A stretch of 64,000 nt of DNA from Alteromonas salexigens (lineage in GTDB: Bacteria; Pseudomonadota; Gammaproteobacteria; Enterobacterales; Alteromonadaceae). Of this stretch, positions 1-11,289 are shown piece by piece. Under the pieces are notes generated by a model. The model did not search any database. It was not told the origin of the DNA and saw only the letters and a list, made by a program, of their open reading frames with translations. Both the position numbers and the translations under genes were made by a program. How positions within the stretch are numbered: the stretch's first letter is position 1; every line of letters begins with the position of its first letter. The stretch is from assembly GCF_025628895.1 (NCBI RefSeq), contig NZ_JAOTJC010000013.1:169610-233609 (forward strand), given 5' to 3'.

Positions 1-993
1 GGCCACGACAAGCAGGCTGTCCTTACCAATACGACGGATAAAGTCCGCACTGAGTTGCTGGTTGCCCCGCCCCAGAATATGTCCCTGACCACCAATGACC
101 GTCAGGACTACCCGGGTGGGTTTATTTTCGGTAAGCGATAATAGCTGATCGGCCGTAACATCACTGGCGACCAGCTCGCCGTTTTGCACTACATCCACAC
201 CCAGCAGGGTATTAGGCAGAGCCAGTGCCTCCATGATGCTGCCTACGGTGGATCCGGACCCCATCACGAACAGTGTCTCGGGTTCGTCTTCCATCATTTC
301 GGTCACCGTGGCAACAATGTCATCCAATACCAAGGCTTCATCTTCACGCCCCCCCATTTTTACTGCCTGCACATAGGTAAGCTCGTTGGGAACCCGCATT
401 TCGCCAAAGTGTCTGGCAATCACTTTGCCGTCCCGGAAGGCGTCTTCATCAATATCCCGGACTTCCGCATCCATTTCCGATACCAGCTCTCCGCGGATCA
501 TCATCGCCACCACCTGTCCGGCTGCGCTGGGCGTAACGGTATACACGCCTGAGTGAATTTTGCAGCCTGCCGGCACGCCCAGCACGGCAACCCGCTCTCC
601 CACGCTGTTGCAGATATTCCGGGCCGTACCATCGCCGCCGGCAAACAGGATAAGATCCACACCATCGTCCAGCAGGGCTTTGGCGGCGGCTTCCGTGTCG
701 GCACCTTCGGTCTGCTCAGCCTTCGGGGTATAGCGAACGTGGCAGGGCAGCCCTAGCGCTTCACACACTGACTCCCCCATCTCTCCGGCCGCGGTTTTAA
801 TTTCTACCTGGGTATTTAATGCACAGACAGCCTGCAGTGCGCTGGCCATTTTTTCATTGGCCTGCTTTTTCGCCCCCATGGACAAGGCTTTTTCCCGGAT
901 TTCTTTGCCATCACTGCCTTTCAGTGCCAGCGCACCGCCGATCCCCGCGTAAGGATTAACAAGAATGCCTAAACGAAACTTCGGTGTACTCAT
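1..993 (-). CDS. ATP-NAD kinase family protein (3' part cut by window edge)
   Basis: This reverse-strand frame opens with MSTPKFRLGILVNPYAGIGG and stays open to the window edge, so the C-terminus is missing. The opening (GILVNPYAGIGG) and the later FAGGDGTARNI match the NAD-kinase/diacylglycerol-kinase fold, where GGDGT binds nucleotide. The family is the COG3199 type of predicted ATP-NAD kinases, distinct from NadK; it probably phosphorylates NAD or a related small molecule, but the substrate cannot be read from sequence. The start codon overlaps the stop of the upstream epmC gene (ATGA), so the two are probably translationally coupled. Confidence 0.85.
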   Translation of the reverse strand, partial: MSTPKFRLGILVNPYAGIGGALALKGSDGKEIREKALSMGAKKQANEKMASALQAVCALNTQVEIKTAAGEMGESVCEALGLPCHVRYTPKAEQTEGADTEAAAKALLDDGVDLILFAGGDGTARNICNSVGERVAVLGVPAGCKIHSGVYTVTPSAAGQVVAMMIRGELVSEMDAEVRDIDEDAFRDGKVIARHFGEMRVPNELTYVQAVKMGGREDEALVLDDIVATVTEMMEDEPETLFVMGSGSTVGSIMEALALPNTLLGVDVVQNGELVASDVTADQLLSLTENKPTRVVLTVIGGQGHILGRGNQQLSADFIRRIGKDSLLVVA

Positions 994-1559
994 GCAGCTT
1001 CTCCGGCCAGCTGTGTAGCCACAGGCGGGGTATTAAAGTGGGAATGCAACGCCTGAATAAACACCTCAGCGCGGGGCGGAAAGCCCGTTTCCAGATAGGT
1101 TTGCAACTGGGTACGCACATTGCGGGTAAATTGCTCACGATCCGGCTCAGCGCCATTGAGGTTGTCGGTGCTTACCCGGAAACTCTGGTTACTGGCCAGG
1201 GAGAACGCCCACTCAAGCGCCTGGGGTTTAATTTCCACCTGTTCAAAGGCGGCTTGCTGTTCGCTATTGCGGCCATCCGGGCAGTACCAGTAGCCGTAAT
1301 CCTCTTGCAGGCGCCGCGCCGGGCCAGCGATACACCAGTGCGCCACTTCGTGGAGCGCACTGGCAAAATAGCCGTGGGCGAAAACAATCTGGTGATAATC
1401 AACCGTCTCAGAGGCAGGCAGGTAGACAGGCTCTTCGTTTCCGCGGATCAGGCGGGTGTTATATTGCGCGTAAAAAGTCTCATCAAACAACGCGATCAGT
1501 TCGGCCACCCGTTGGGCTTCCCGCTGTTCAGAATTGTTCTGGGCTAACACGCTGCTCAT
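990..1559 (-). CDS. epmC: Elongation factor P hydroxylase EpmC
   Basis: The 189-residue product is close in size to E. coli EpmC (YfcM). EpmC hydroxylates the beta-lysylated lysine of translation factor EF-P in the cytoplasm, the last step of that modification. The metal-binding stretch LHEVAHWCIAG is clearly present near residue 90, followed by ARRLQEDYGYWYCPDGR, both typical of the family. It is transcribed first and overlaps the NAD-kinase-like gene by four bases. No partner genes (epmA, epmB, efp) are in the window. Assignment is by recognised motifs and length. Confidence 0.88.
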   Translation of the reverse strand: MSSVLAQNNSEQREAQRVAELIALFDETFYAQYNTRLIRGNEEPVYLPASETVDYHQIVFAHGYFASALHEVAHWCIAGPARRLQEDYGYWYCPDGRNSEQQAAFEQVEIKPQALEWAFSLASNQSFRVSTDNLNGAEPDREQFTRNVRTQLQTYLETGFPPRAEVFIQALHSHFNTPPVATQLAGEAA

Positions 1560-1707
1560 ATACTCCCGCTTGCTTTACCTGCATAGGTACTGTTGATGTG
1601 GCGGCGAAGTCTACCAAAAAGCCTGCGACCAGACCACAATCTCAGGCTTGCATCCGGTTTCACTGTGGGTCAAGCTAACTGTACGCAAAGTAGCAACGGA
1701 GAAAGGC

Positions 1708-2406
1708 GTGTCTCAGGCAATCATAGCGCACTTGCATCAGGTAAATGCACATCGCGACATGGCTGAAAAGCTCGGTCTGATTGACAAAATCCACCAAATA
1801 CAGGCATGGCAGTGTGAGCGATTGCTGGCAACCCATGAAGATTTAGCACGTCAGCAGCGCTATCGGCTGGCCATGGCGTTTTTTGTTGATGAGCTGTACG
1901 GGCCGAAAGATTTCAGTCAGCGGGATGCTGATTTAGCCAGAGTCATTCCCAAGCTGGCAAAAGTATTACCCGACAGCGCCATGCAGGCGCTGGACGACGC
2001 GCTGGCACTGAATGCGTTGTCATTCGATCTGGATATGCAGATGGCGCAGCAACTTGACGGGGCGCCGCTAAACCGCGAGACCTATGCACTGGCATACCGC
2101 CAGGTTGGCCGTCAGGCCGATCGCCAGCATCAGATAGACATTATCGCCCATTTGGGGCAGCAACTGGCTGATGTGGTAAATATTCGCGGTATCGGTATGC
2201 TTATTAAACTGGCGCGGCGTCCGGCTAAACTGGCTGGGTTGCTTACGCTACATGAGTTTTTACAGCAGGGCTTTGCGGCGTTTAAAGCGCTGGGTGATGT
2301 GCACTCTTTTGTCGACCCGGTCATCCGACGGGAACGGATATTAATGGAACAGCTGCTCGACCCTGAGCGCGATATTACCAAGGACAACCCACTCCCCCAT
2401 GTCTGA
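1708..2406 (+). CDS. FFLEELY-motif family protein, function unknown
   Basis: The product is about 232 residues, mostly alpha-helical by composition. It contains FFVDELYGPKDF at about residues 58-69, the signature that names the FFLEELY-motif family of uncharacterised gammaproteobacterial proteins. I place the start at the GTG at 1708, because GGAG and AAAGG lie 2-10 bases upstream; the same frame stays open to an ATG at 1648 that has no ribosome-binding site. The stop overlaps the start of the thioesterase gene by 8 bases, so the two are probably co-translated. No signal peptide or membrane segment is visible, so it is probably cytosolic. Function is unknown. Confidence 0.75.
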   Translation: MSQAIIAHLHQVNAHRDMAEKLGLIDKIHQIQAWQCERLLATHEDLARQQRYRLAMAFFVDELYGPKDFSQRDADLARVIPKLAKVLPDSAMQALDDALALNALSFDLDMQMAQQLDGAPLNRETYALAYRQVGRQADRQHQIDIIAHLGQQLADVVNIRGIGMLIKLARRPAKLAGLLTLHEFLQQGFAAFKALGDVHSFVDPVIRRERILMEQLLDPERDITKDNPLPHV

Positions 2407-2860
2407 TTCATTACCCTGGAAATTTGCTGATCCGCACGTTGAACACTGGCAAATTCAGCAGCCACATATCGACCATTACAACCATGTCAATAACGTGGCT
2501 TACCTCAGCCAGCTGGAACGGTTGGCGTGGGCGCATTCACAGGCCCTCGGCCTGCACTTCGACCACTATCGTGAGCTCGACCGGGGCATGGTGATTCGTC
2601 GTCATGAGCTGGATTACCTGCTGCCCGCTCACTTAGGCGATGAGCTTCTGTGTGCTACCTGGATAATTCACTGCGACAATAAGCTCACGCTGCGACGGGC
2701 GTTTCAGTTTATGTGTGCCCGCCGGCGTGTGCCGGTATTCGAGGCAGAAACGCAGTTTATTTGCATTAGCCTGTCTACCGGCGCGCCAAAGCGCATGCCA
2801 CCCCTTTTTCGTCAGATTTATGGCGAGGCATGTCTGCAGAGTTCCGCCCATGCAGACTAG
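2399..2860 (+). CDS. Acyl-CoA thioesterase, hotdog (4HBT/YbgC-like)
   Basis: This 153-residue protein has the hotdog-fold thioesterase signature HIDHYNHVNNVAYLSQLE. Asp25 sits where the catalytic aspartate of YbgC/FadM-type enzymes lies (D-x-x-x-H-V-N). Such enzymes hydrolyse acyl-CoA or related thioesters in the cytoplasm. It overlaps the upstream FFLEELY gene by 8 bases and its own stop overlaps the ATG of the downstream protease gene at 2850, giving a compact three-gene unit. Substrate chain length cannot be inferred. Confidence 0.85.
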   Translation: MSDSLPWKFADPHVEHWQIQQPHIDHYNHVNNVAYLSQLERLAWAHSQALGLHFDHYRELDRGMVIRRHELDYLLPAHLGDELLCATWIIHCDNKLTLRRAFQFMCARRRVPVFEAETQFICISLSTGAPKRMPPLFRQIYGEACLQSSAHAD

Positions 2861-3941
2861 ATATCTGTGGACGGCTTTAGCACTCTCACTGGCGGGTAAC
2901 GGGTACCTGCTGTTGCAACGCCCTCCCTCTGCCCCGTCTCCTGAAGCACCGAACGAGATAAATGCTATTCAGGCATCTTCGTCTTTCAGCGAAGGGTTAC
3001 TGCCAGCGCAGACCCAATCGGCGCCGCAGGGAGGAAGTCAACGACCGGACATTACCTATCTTGAAGGGCTGCTGGAGTCCGGCAAGTTCGCCCTGCTGCA
3101 ACAGGAGTTGCAACGCGCACTGCGCCGGTTCCCCGATGATCCTGCATTGCTGATGCTGGAAGGAGAGCTGATTGTTAATACGCGCCCGCTTTCCGATGCC
3201 CTGCTGCATCTTTACAATTTAGCGGAAAAGCCCCTGCCGTATGCAGAGCGTCAGGCTCTTAACGAGCGAATCAGCCACTTGCTCCGCACCGCCATGGACG
3301 AGCTAAGGGCCGCGAATAACTGGGACTTACTGGCGCGTTTTTTAGAGCCGCTGTTCCAGTTACAACCAGATAGCCGCCTGTTTACGTTACAGCTTGCAGA
3401 AGCGTACGCCCGCCAGGGTAAACCAAACCTGACCGAAGACGTGCTGGCTTCCTTACCGCCGGGAGACCCTGACGCGCAGAGTATCCGGGATTTACTGAAG
3501 CCCGAGGTTGCAAAAGCCCCTGCCGCAGAACGCCCGCGATCAGCCGACGAGGGCCTGAGTCTGCAGCTGCAACCGCGCGGCGCTCACTTCATTGCCAATG
3601 TGCGCTTTGCCAATGTACCTGCCCAGCTGATCTTCGATACCGGCGCCACCACTACGGCCATATCTTCCGCGCTGTTCAACCGGTTGAGCGCGCGGGGGGA
3701 ATTACCGTTTATTGGTATCTTCGAAGTGGCCACCGCTGCCGGACGGGTGTCGGCACAAATGGTACAGGTGCCCGTGGTACAGTTCGGACCATTTCGCTAC
3801 ACCTACTTGTCGGTACTGGTACTGCCGGATAACGTCATGGACGAGGCCGATGGATTACTGGGAATGAATGTACTGAAAAATACCGATTTTCGTCTCAATC
3901 AGCTAACCGGAGAACTCATCGTTTACCCCCATAGCCGCTAA
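2850..3941 (+). CDS. Membrane-anchored retropepsin-like aspartic protease
   Basis: The product is 363 residues. I chose the ATG at 2850, which overlaps the previous stop; a longer frame from 2715 would run back through the thioesterase gene. Residues 6-22 form one hydrophobic segment, a likely signal anchor with the rest in the periplasm. The middle looks like helical TPR-type repeats (YLEGLLESGKFALLQQELQRA... LFTLQLAEAYARQGK). The C-terminal third carries LIFDTGATTTAIS, with Asp263 in the DTGA catalytic motif, and GLLGMNVL, typical of single-domain retropepsin-like proteases that work as dimers. The combination of TPR-like repeats and a retropepsin domain suggests a role in envelope protein processing, but the substrate is unknown. 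Confidence 0.8.
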   Translation: MQTRYLWTALALSLAGNGYLLLQRPPSAPSPEAPNEINAIQASSSFSEGLLPAQTQSAPQGGSQRPDITYLEGLLESGKFALLQQELQRALRRFPDDPALLMLEGELIVNTRPLSDALLHLYNLAEKPLPYAERQALNERISHLLRTAMDELRAANNWDLLARFLEPLFQLQPDSRLFTLQLAEAYARQGKPNLTEDVLASLPPGDPDAQSIRDLLKPEVAKAPAAERPRSADEGLSLQLQPRGAHFIANVRFANVPAQLIFDTGATTTAISSALFNRLSARGELPFIGIFEVATAAGRVSAQMVQVPVVQFGPFRYTYLSVLVLPDNVMDEADGLLGMNVLKNTDFRLNQLTGELIVYPHSR

Positions 3942-4037
3942 CCCTGTACAACATTGCCAAATTTAATCTTTCAAAAGCAAACCGGCTTTTTTGTGCTGCC
4001 GTAGCCATGAGCACCAGTAACAAAAAAGGAGAAAGTT

Positions 4038-4598
4038 ATGGAAAAATTATCAGGTAAACGGGTGGCATTTCTGGTCACCAACGGGTTTGAGCAGGTAGAG
4101 CTGACCGAGCCGTTAAATGCTGTCAAGGAAGCCGGTGGTACAGCAGAAATTGTGTCATTGTCAAAAGACGATATTCAGGGCATGAATCACGACGAAAAAG
4201 GCGACACGTTTGCGGTCGATCGCGTGATTGACGACGTCAGTGCCGATGATTATCACGGCCTGGTATTACCCGGCGGCGTGCAAAACCCTGATACTCTTCG
4301 CACCGACGCCAAAGCGGTGCAGTTCGTGCGTGATTTTTTCAGCCAGCACAAACCAGTCGCGGCTATCTGTCATGGTCCCTGGTTATTAGTGGAAGCGGAC
4401 GTCGTCAAAGATCGTCAGTTAACCTCTTTCCCCAGCATTAAAACTGACATTCTGAATGCCGGCGGTAACTGGCTGGATGACGAAGTAGTGGTTGATAACG
4501 GGCTCACTACCAGCCGCAATCCCGACGACTTACCCGCATTTTGCAAGAAAGTGGTTGAGGAACTGCGTGAAGGCAAGCACGAGCGTCAAACCACCTGA
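4038..4598 (+). CDS. DJ-1/PfpI family protein (type 1 glutamine amidotransferase-like)
   Basis: This 186-residue cytosolic protein belongs to the PfpI/YhbO branch of the DJ-1 superfamily. The nucleophile elbow AICHGPW places Cys111 and His112 in the expected catalytic positions, and FEQVEL near the N-terminus supplies the acidic partner. Family members are described as stress-related proteases or protein/nucleotide deglycases; the activity is debated, so only the family is claimed. A clear ribosome-binding site (AAAAGGAGAA) precedes the ATG. A strong hairpin follows the gene, so it is probably monocistronic. Confidence 0.88.
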   Translation: MEKLSGKRVAFLVTNGFEQVELTEPLNAVKEAGGTAEIVSLSKDDIQGMNHDEKGDTFAVDRVIDDVSADDYHGLVLPGGVQNPDTLRTDAKAVQFVRDFFSQHKPVAAICHGPWLLVEADVVKDRQLTSFPSIKTDILNAGGNWLDDEVVVDNGLTTSRNPDDLPAFCKKVVEELREGKHERQTT

Positions 4599-4613
4599 GT
4601 TGATTATTTAAAG

Positions 4614-4636
4614 CGCTGACGGGACTCCCGTCAGCG
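4614..4636 (+). terminator. Hairpin after the PfpI-family gene
   Basis: A perfect 10-bp stem (CGCTGACGGG with CCCGTCAGCG) closes on a 3-base loop, starting 15 bases after the stop codon. The T-run that follows is weak, so termination strength is uncertain. Confidence 0.55.
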
Positions 4637-4731
4637 TGCTGCTTTACGCCAGGACAGCCAAGCTTTCTGGCAGAGCGGCGAGTTCACGCCTACAGTTATC
4701 ACTATCTCCCTTCGCGAAAAGTGCACGCACT

Positions 4732-4962
4732 ATGTCAGAGCTCAGTTCGTTTTTTGGCTGGATGTCAGTGATAAATATCGGCATATTGTCGGTAATGGGC
4801 TTAGCGATCACTCTGGGCAGGCGCCAGATTGCCAGCATTCATCACGCACTGTTTAACCTTTCTCAGCCAGAACTGTACCTGCTTTATTTTAAATTTCTGG
4901 CAGCCTACAAGCTGCTGACACTGTTTTTCTGCGTGGTGCCCTGGTTAGCCTTACAGCTATAA
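4732..4962 (+). CDS. Small two-helix membrane protein (DUF6868-like)
   Basis: I start this gene at the ATG at 4732 (MSELSSFFGWMSVINIG), giving 76 residues; the same frame opens at 4636, inside the preceding hairpin, which is unlikely. Two hydrophobic segments, about residues 8-26 and 55-75, suggest a small inner-membrane protein. The opening FFGWMSVINIGIL and the central HHALFNLSQPELYLLYFKFL resemble the DUF6868 family of unknown function. It lies alone between a terminator and the convergent fadH gene. Confidence 0.65.
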   Translation: MSELSSFFGWMSVINIGILSVMGLAITLGRRQIASIHHALFNLSQPELYLLYFKFLAAYKLLTLFFCVVPWLALQL

Positions 4963-5008
4963 GGCGCAAGCATGACAGCGCGCCCCAGACAGGCGCGCAG
5001 CGGCGAGC

Positions 5009-7938
<2,930 letters not shown>

Positions 7939-7969
7939 TATGCGCCTCTGCGTTAACAATTTTGCAAAC

Positions 7970-8009
7970 TAGACACCGTCAAGATAAGAGGGTATGTTGA
8001 CAGTGTCAA
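7970..8009. promoter_or_regulatory. Putative operator pair between the crotonase-fadH unit and its TetR gene
   Basis: Two related near-palindromes lie in the 102-bp divergent spacer: TAGACACCGTCAA at 7970-7982 and TTGACAGTGTCAA at 7997-8009. Each is followed by GATAA, and their starts are 27 bp apart. Their form and place fit binding sites for the TetR regulator encoded from 8041, acting on both divergent promoters. Confidence 0.6.
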
Positions 8010-8040
8010 GATAATTCACAAAACCACCGCAGGATACCGA

Positions 8041-8670
8041 ATGATGAGTGAGAACGGGCACAGTTATCACCATGGTGACTTACAGGCCACGCTGGTAAGA
8101 GTCGCCTCTGAGCGCATTCGTCAGCATGGTATAGACAGCCTGTCATTACGGAAGCTGGCGGAAGATGCCGGCGTCTCCCGAAGCGCTCCGTATCATCATT
8201 TTAAGGACAAAAATGCGCTGCTAAGTGCAGTGGCCGCAAAAGGTTTCAGTGACTGGCACGACAAAGCCAAACACATATTCGGCGATAAAACCGCCTCCGC
8301 GCCGGTGCGGTTTCGCCAGTTTGTGCATGCCTATATACAGTGGGCGGCCGACAATCCACAGTTGTATGAGCTGATGTTTGGCAGAACCCTGTGGCAGTCG
8401 GGTAATGCAACCGAAGAACTTAAGTCGGTGGCCTACCCCAGCTTTCAGTTTCAGGTAGAGATGACCCGGTTCTGGCAGCAACAAGGTGTGCTTTGCTCTA
8501 CTCAGGACCCCTTGCGTCTGGCACAGGTGACCTGGGGCACACTGCATGGCATTGCCCGGTTAGTGATTGATGGGGTGTACGCCAACAGCAGCCACCTTAA
8601 AGAGATGTGTGATTGTGCTGCCGACGTATTTATTCAGGCTGGTGTATCAGTACCGTCAGACCAAACATAG
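8041..8670 (+). CDS. TetR/AcrR family transcriptional regulator
   Basis: The 209-residue product begins with a TetR-type helix-turn-helix (SLSLRKLAEDAGVSRSAPYHHF at about residues 35-56), followed by a ligand-binding domain containing ELMFGRTLW and TWGTLHGIARLV, which resembles the WHG-type C-terminal domain. AGGA lies about 8 bases before the first ATG. It is transcribed away from the crotonase-fadH unit, and the spacer holds two palindromic candidate operators. The likely role is repression of that unit, with an acyl-CoA or fatty acid as inducer; this is inference from context. Confidence 0.88.
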   Translation: MMSENGHSYHHGDLQATLVRVASERIRQHGIDSLSLRKLAEDAGVSRSAPYHHFKDKNALLSAVAAKGFSDWHDKAKHIFGDKTASAPVRFRQFVHAYIQWAADNPQLYELMFGRTLWQSGNATEELKSVAYPSFQFQVEMTRFWQQQGVLCSTQDPLRLAQVTWGTLHGIARLVIDGVYANSSHLKEMCDCAADVFIQAGVSVPSDQT

Positions 8671-8697
8671 CGCCTGCTGCCGGAATGCACTCTCCTT

Positions 8698-10329
8698 CTA
8701 GAGACTGACCGGGGTTCCTGCGTGATTCGCTTTAATAAAGTCTGCCGCACGTTCGGCGATCATCACCGTCGGTGCATTGGTATTGCCGCCTACGAGCGAG
8801 GGCATCACTGAGGCATCGACCACCCGCAGTCCCTGCACGCCGCGAACCCGAAGCTGTGGATCTACCACGGCCATTGGATCGTTATCTGCGCCTATTTTGC
8901 AGGTGCCCACCGGGTGATAAATGGTTTCTGCTTTATCCCGCAAAAATTCAATAATATCCGAGTCAGATGTAGCCGACACGCCAGGGTACTTCTCGGTCGC
9001 CCGGAATGGCGCAAACGCGTCACTGCCAGCAATACGCCGGGCCAGTTGCACGGCTTCTATCATGACCTGGAGATCTTCTTCTGCAGACAGGTAGTTAGGG
9101 TCGATTCTGGGATGATCGGCGGGGTGGTTACTCTGCAATGAGATGCTGCCCCGGCTCTTCGGGTATAAATGGCAGACGTGGACGCCAAACCCATACCCGT
9201 AAACCGAATGACGGCCGTGATCATCAAGAATGGCAGGCAGAAAATGCAGCTGGATATCCGGGCCGTTGGCCGCCTGAGTAGAGCGCACAAAGCCGCCCGC
9301 CTCCGCGATATTTGAGGAAAACGGCCCTTTGCGGTTGAATAAATATTGCCAGGTCCCGCCGATATACATGGGCAGCGCCCCGGCAGCCACCGCATAACCG
9401 GCCCGGGCCTTACAGGTATACTGCACTATTGCGTCCAGATGATCCTGCAGGTTCTGGCCTACTCCCGGCAGATCCACCTGCACATGCACACCCGCCTCCT
9501 GCAACGCGTCTTTTGGCCCGATACCGGATAACATAAGCAGTTGAGGAGAATTAATGGCCCCACCACACAGCACCACTTCGCACTTGGCCTGCAAGCGGAA
9601 AACACTGCCTTTGGCGCGAATTTGTACCCCGGTGGCACGGCGATCTTTCAACAGGACCCGCTCCACCATGACATTGGTTTTCACTGTGAGGTTGTTGCGG
9701 TTTTTTGCTTCCTGCAGATAGCCTTTGGCGGTGGAGCAGCGCTGCCCATTGCGTTGGGTGACGTGATAATAGCCCAGTCCTTCACGCTCCTGGCGGTTAA
9801 AATCATCACAGACAGACAACCCCACCTGCTCAGCTGACTTCACAAACGCATCAGACAACACATCGGTGTGGCGCAGTGACTCAACCCGCAATGGTCCCCC
9901 TGCCCCGTGAAACTCGTCTTCACCACCGGCAAAGTCCTCGGCCCGTTTGAAATAGGGCAAAACCTTCTCAAAATTCCAGCCTGCGGCGCCTTCCTGCTCC
10001 CAGCGGTCATAATCGCTGATTTCGCCACGGATGTAACACATGGCGTTAACGGAGCTGGAGCCACCCAGGGTCTTGCCCCGCGGCCAGAACAATTCTCTGT
10101 CATGCAGCCCGGCCTGAGGGGCGGTATGATAGCCCCAGCCAATACCTTCGAAGCGGGATAACAAGGAAAGTCCGAATGGAATATGGATGAGTGGGTTGCT
10201 GTCGCGACTACCGGCTTCCAGCAGGCACACTTTAAGGGCGGGATTTTCAGACAACCTGGCCGCCAACGCTGCTCCGGCCGATCCGGCACCTACCACAATA
10301 TAATCAAACTGCTCTACTGCCTCTTGCAT
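8698..10329 (-). CDS. GMC family FAD-dependent oxidoreductase (choline/alcohol dehydrogenase-like)
   Basis: The product is 543 residues from the ATG at 10329 (MQEAVEQFDYIVVG), which has GGGGA seven bases upstream; in-frame ATGs at 10356 and 10353 lack such a site. FAD-binding motifs DYIVVGAGSAGAALAARL and the GMC signature GKTLGGSSSVNAMCYIRG are clear, as is the C-terminal HPVGTCKIG active-site histidine region and GGNTNAPTVMIAERAAD. The family oxidises alcohols, from choline to long-chain alkanols. The setting among acyl-CoA and neutral-lipid genes, and a FadR-like site upstream, favour a medium- or long-chain alcohol substrate, but this is not proven; betA-type genes usually sit with betB. 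Confidence 0.9.
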   Translation of the reverse strand: MQEAVEQFDYIVVGAGSAGAALAARLSENPALKVCLLEAGSRDSNPLIHIPFGLSLLSRFEGIGWGYHTAPQAGLHDRELFWPRGKTLGGSSSVNAMCYIRGEISDYDRWEQEGAAGWNFEKVLPYFKRAEDFAGGEDEFHGAGGPLRVESLRHTDVLSDAFVKSAEQVGLSVCDDFNRQEREGLGYYHVTQRNGQRCSTAKGYLQEAKNRNNLTVKTNVMVERVLLKDRRATGVQIRAKGSVFRLQAKCEVVLCGGAINSPQLLMLSGIGPKDALQEAGVHVQVDLPGVGQNLQDHLDAIVQYTCKARAGYAVAAGALPMYIGGTWQYLFNRKGPFSSNIAEAGGFVRSTQAANGPDIQLHFLPAILDDHGRHSVYGYGFGVHVCHLYPKSRGSISLQSNHPADHPRIDPNYLSAEEDLQVMIEAVQLARRIAGSDAFAPFRATEKYPGVSATSDSDIIEFLRDKAETIYHPVGTCKIGADNDPMAVVDPQLRVRGVQGLRVVDASVMPSLVGGNTNAPTVMIAERAADFIKANHAGTPVSL

Positions 10330-10441
10330 ACCCTTGTCCCCTGCGCCCTGCATCATGGGTGTTATCTGGCCTGATTATCCCTGCCACAGTGACAGGCTAT
10401 AAACGGCGGCTGACTTTGCATTGCAAACCTTGAGGGCTCAG

Positions 10442-10458
10442 CAATGGTAAGACCAGTC
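10442..10458. promoter_or_regulatory. Putative FadR operator upstream of the GMC oxidoreductase
   Basis: CAATGGTAAGACCAGTC contains the symmetric core TGGT-n3-ACCA of E. coli FadR sites (model AACTGGTCCGACCAGTT), matching it at 12 of 17 positions. It lies 113 bp before the GMC start and 76 bp before the divergent gene at 10534, so it could serve either. Confidence 0.5.
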
Positions 10459-10533
10459 TAACAAAATTCGTCCTGAGTTCGGTAGAACTATGTTAGGGTT
10501 TTATGGCATAAAATCGGCGAGAAACAAACAGAC

Positions 10534-11253
10534 ATGCAGCATTTGGGTTTCAAGGACAGGTGGCAGTTGTGGGTGGCAACGTTGCTAATCAAGCTGGGTA
10601 AGCTTACCCGCGACACCTTCACCAGTGACGAGCTGACCGAACTGGCAAACCAGTTTTACCCCCATGATCTCATTCTCCCCACCCCCGTGGGCGATGGTCA
10701 TGTCACCCTGCAGCGGGGGTATGTCTACCTCAATGAAAACGCCAACCGGGTATGTTTGCAGTCGCTGGCCAGCATCGCGATTTCCGGCTTGGGCACCACC
10801 TTATACCGCGCCCATCTGGTGGTGATTGTCAGTGCATCTCCCTACTATGATCCCGCTACTGCGACCCTACATTTTCAGGATCTGGAAGTGGATGATATCC
10901 GTCTGATTAACGACGATTATGCATTGCTGCAGGATACCCGGTATCTGATTAATAAACGGCTGCCCGGCAGTGGCCTGGCGAACCTGGTCGCAGGCTCAGT
11001 AAAAAATATGCTGTCGCTGGTATCTGTGGGCACCAGCGATCAGGCCCTGTCGTATCTGCAGTTGTACTTAGCGGGCAGTAAACAAAGCATACTCGACTAC
11101 CACCGACCACAAATTCGTAAAGAGCTACTGGGCATGGCCGAGACACTGCCTCTCCATCATCAGATGCGCTCAGATGTGTGGCGCGAGGCGCTGTTTGCCC
11201 GTTACGGTAAGGCAGTAGTGGTGAATGGCCAGCGGCTGGAGTTTCGATTCTGA
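10534..11253 (+). CDS. Conserved protein of unknown function (possibly DUF1439/YceB-like fold)
   Basis: The 239-residue product has no obvious lipobox; its opening (WQLWVATLLIKLGKL) is moderately hydrophobic. The pattern FTSDELTELANQFYP ... VTLQRGYVYLNENANRVCLQSLASIAISGLG ... YYDPATATLHFQDLEVDDIRL recalls the lipid-binding DUF1439 (YceB) family in the order of its beta strands, but the resemblance is loose. It is transcribed divergently from the GMC gene and convergently with the DGAT gene, so a lipid-related role is possible. No function is assigned. Confidence 0.55.
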   Translation: MQHLGFKDRWQLWVATLLIKLGKLTRDTFTSDELTELANQFYPHDLILPTPVGDGHVTLQRGYVYLNENANRVCLQSLASIAISGLGTTLYRAHLVVIVSASPYYDPATATLHFQDLEVDDIRLINDDYALLQDTRYLINKRLPGSGLANLVAGSVKNMLSLVSVGTSDQALSYLQLYLAGSKQSILDYHRPQIRKELLGMAETLPLHHQMRSDVWREALFARYGKAVVVNGQRLEFRF

Positions 11254-11289
11254 CCGGTAAGTAAAACCGACTATAAAGCGGAATCGCAC

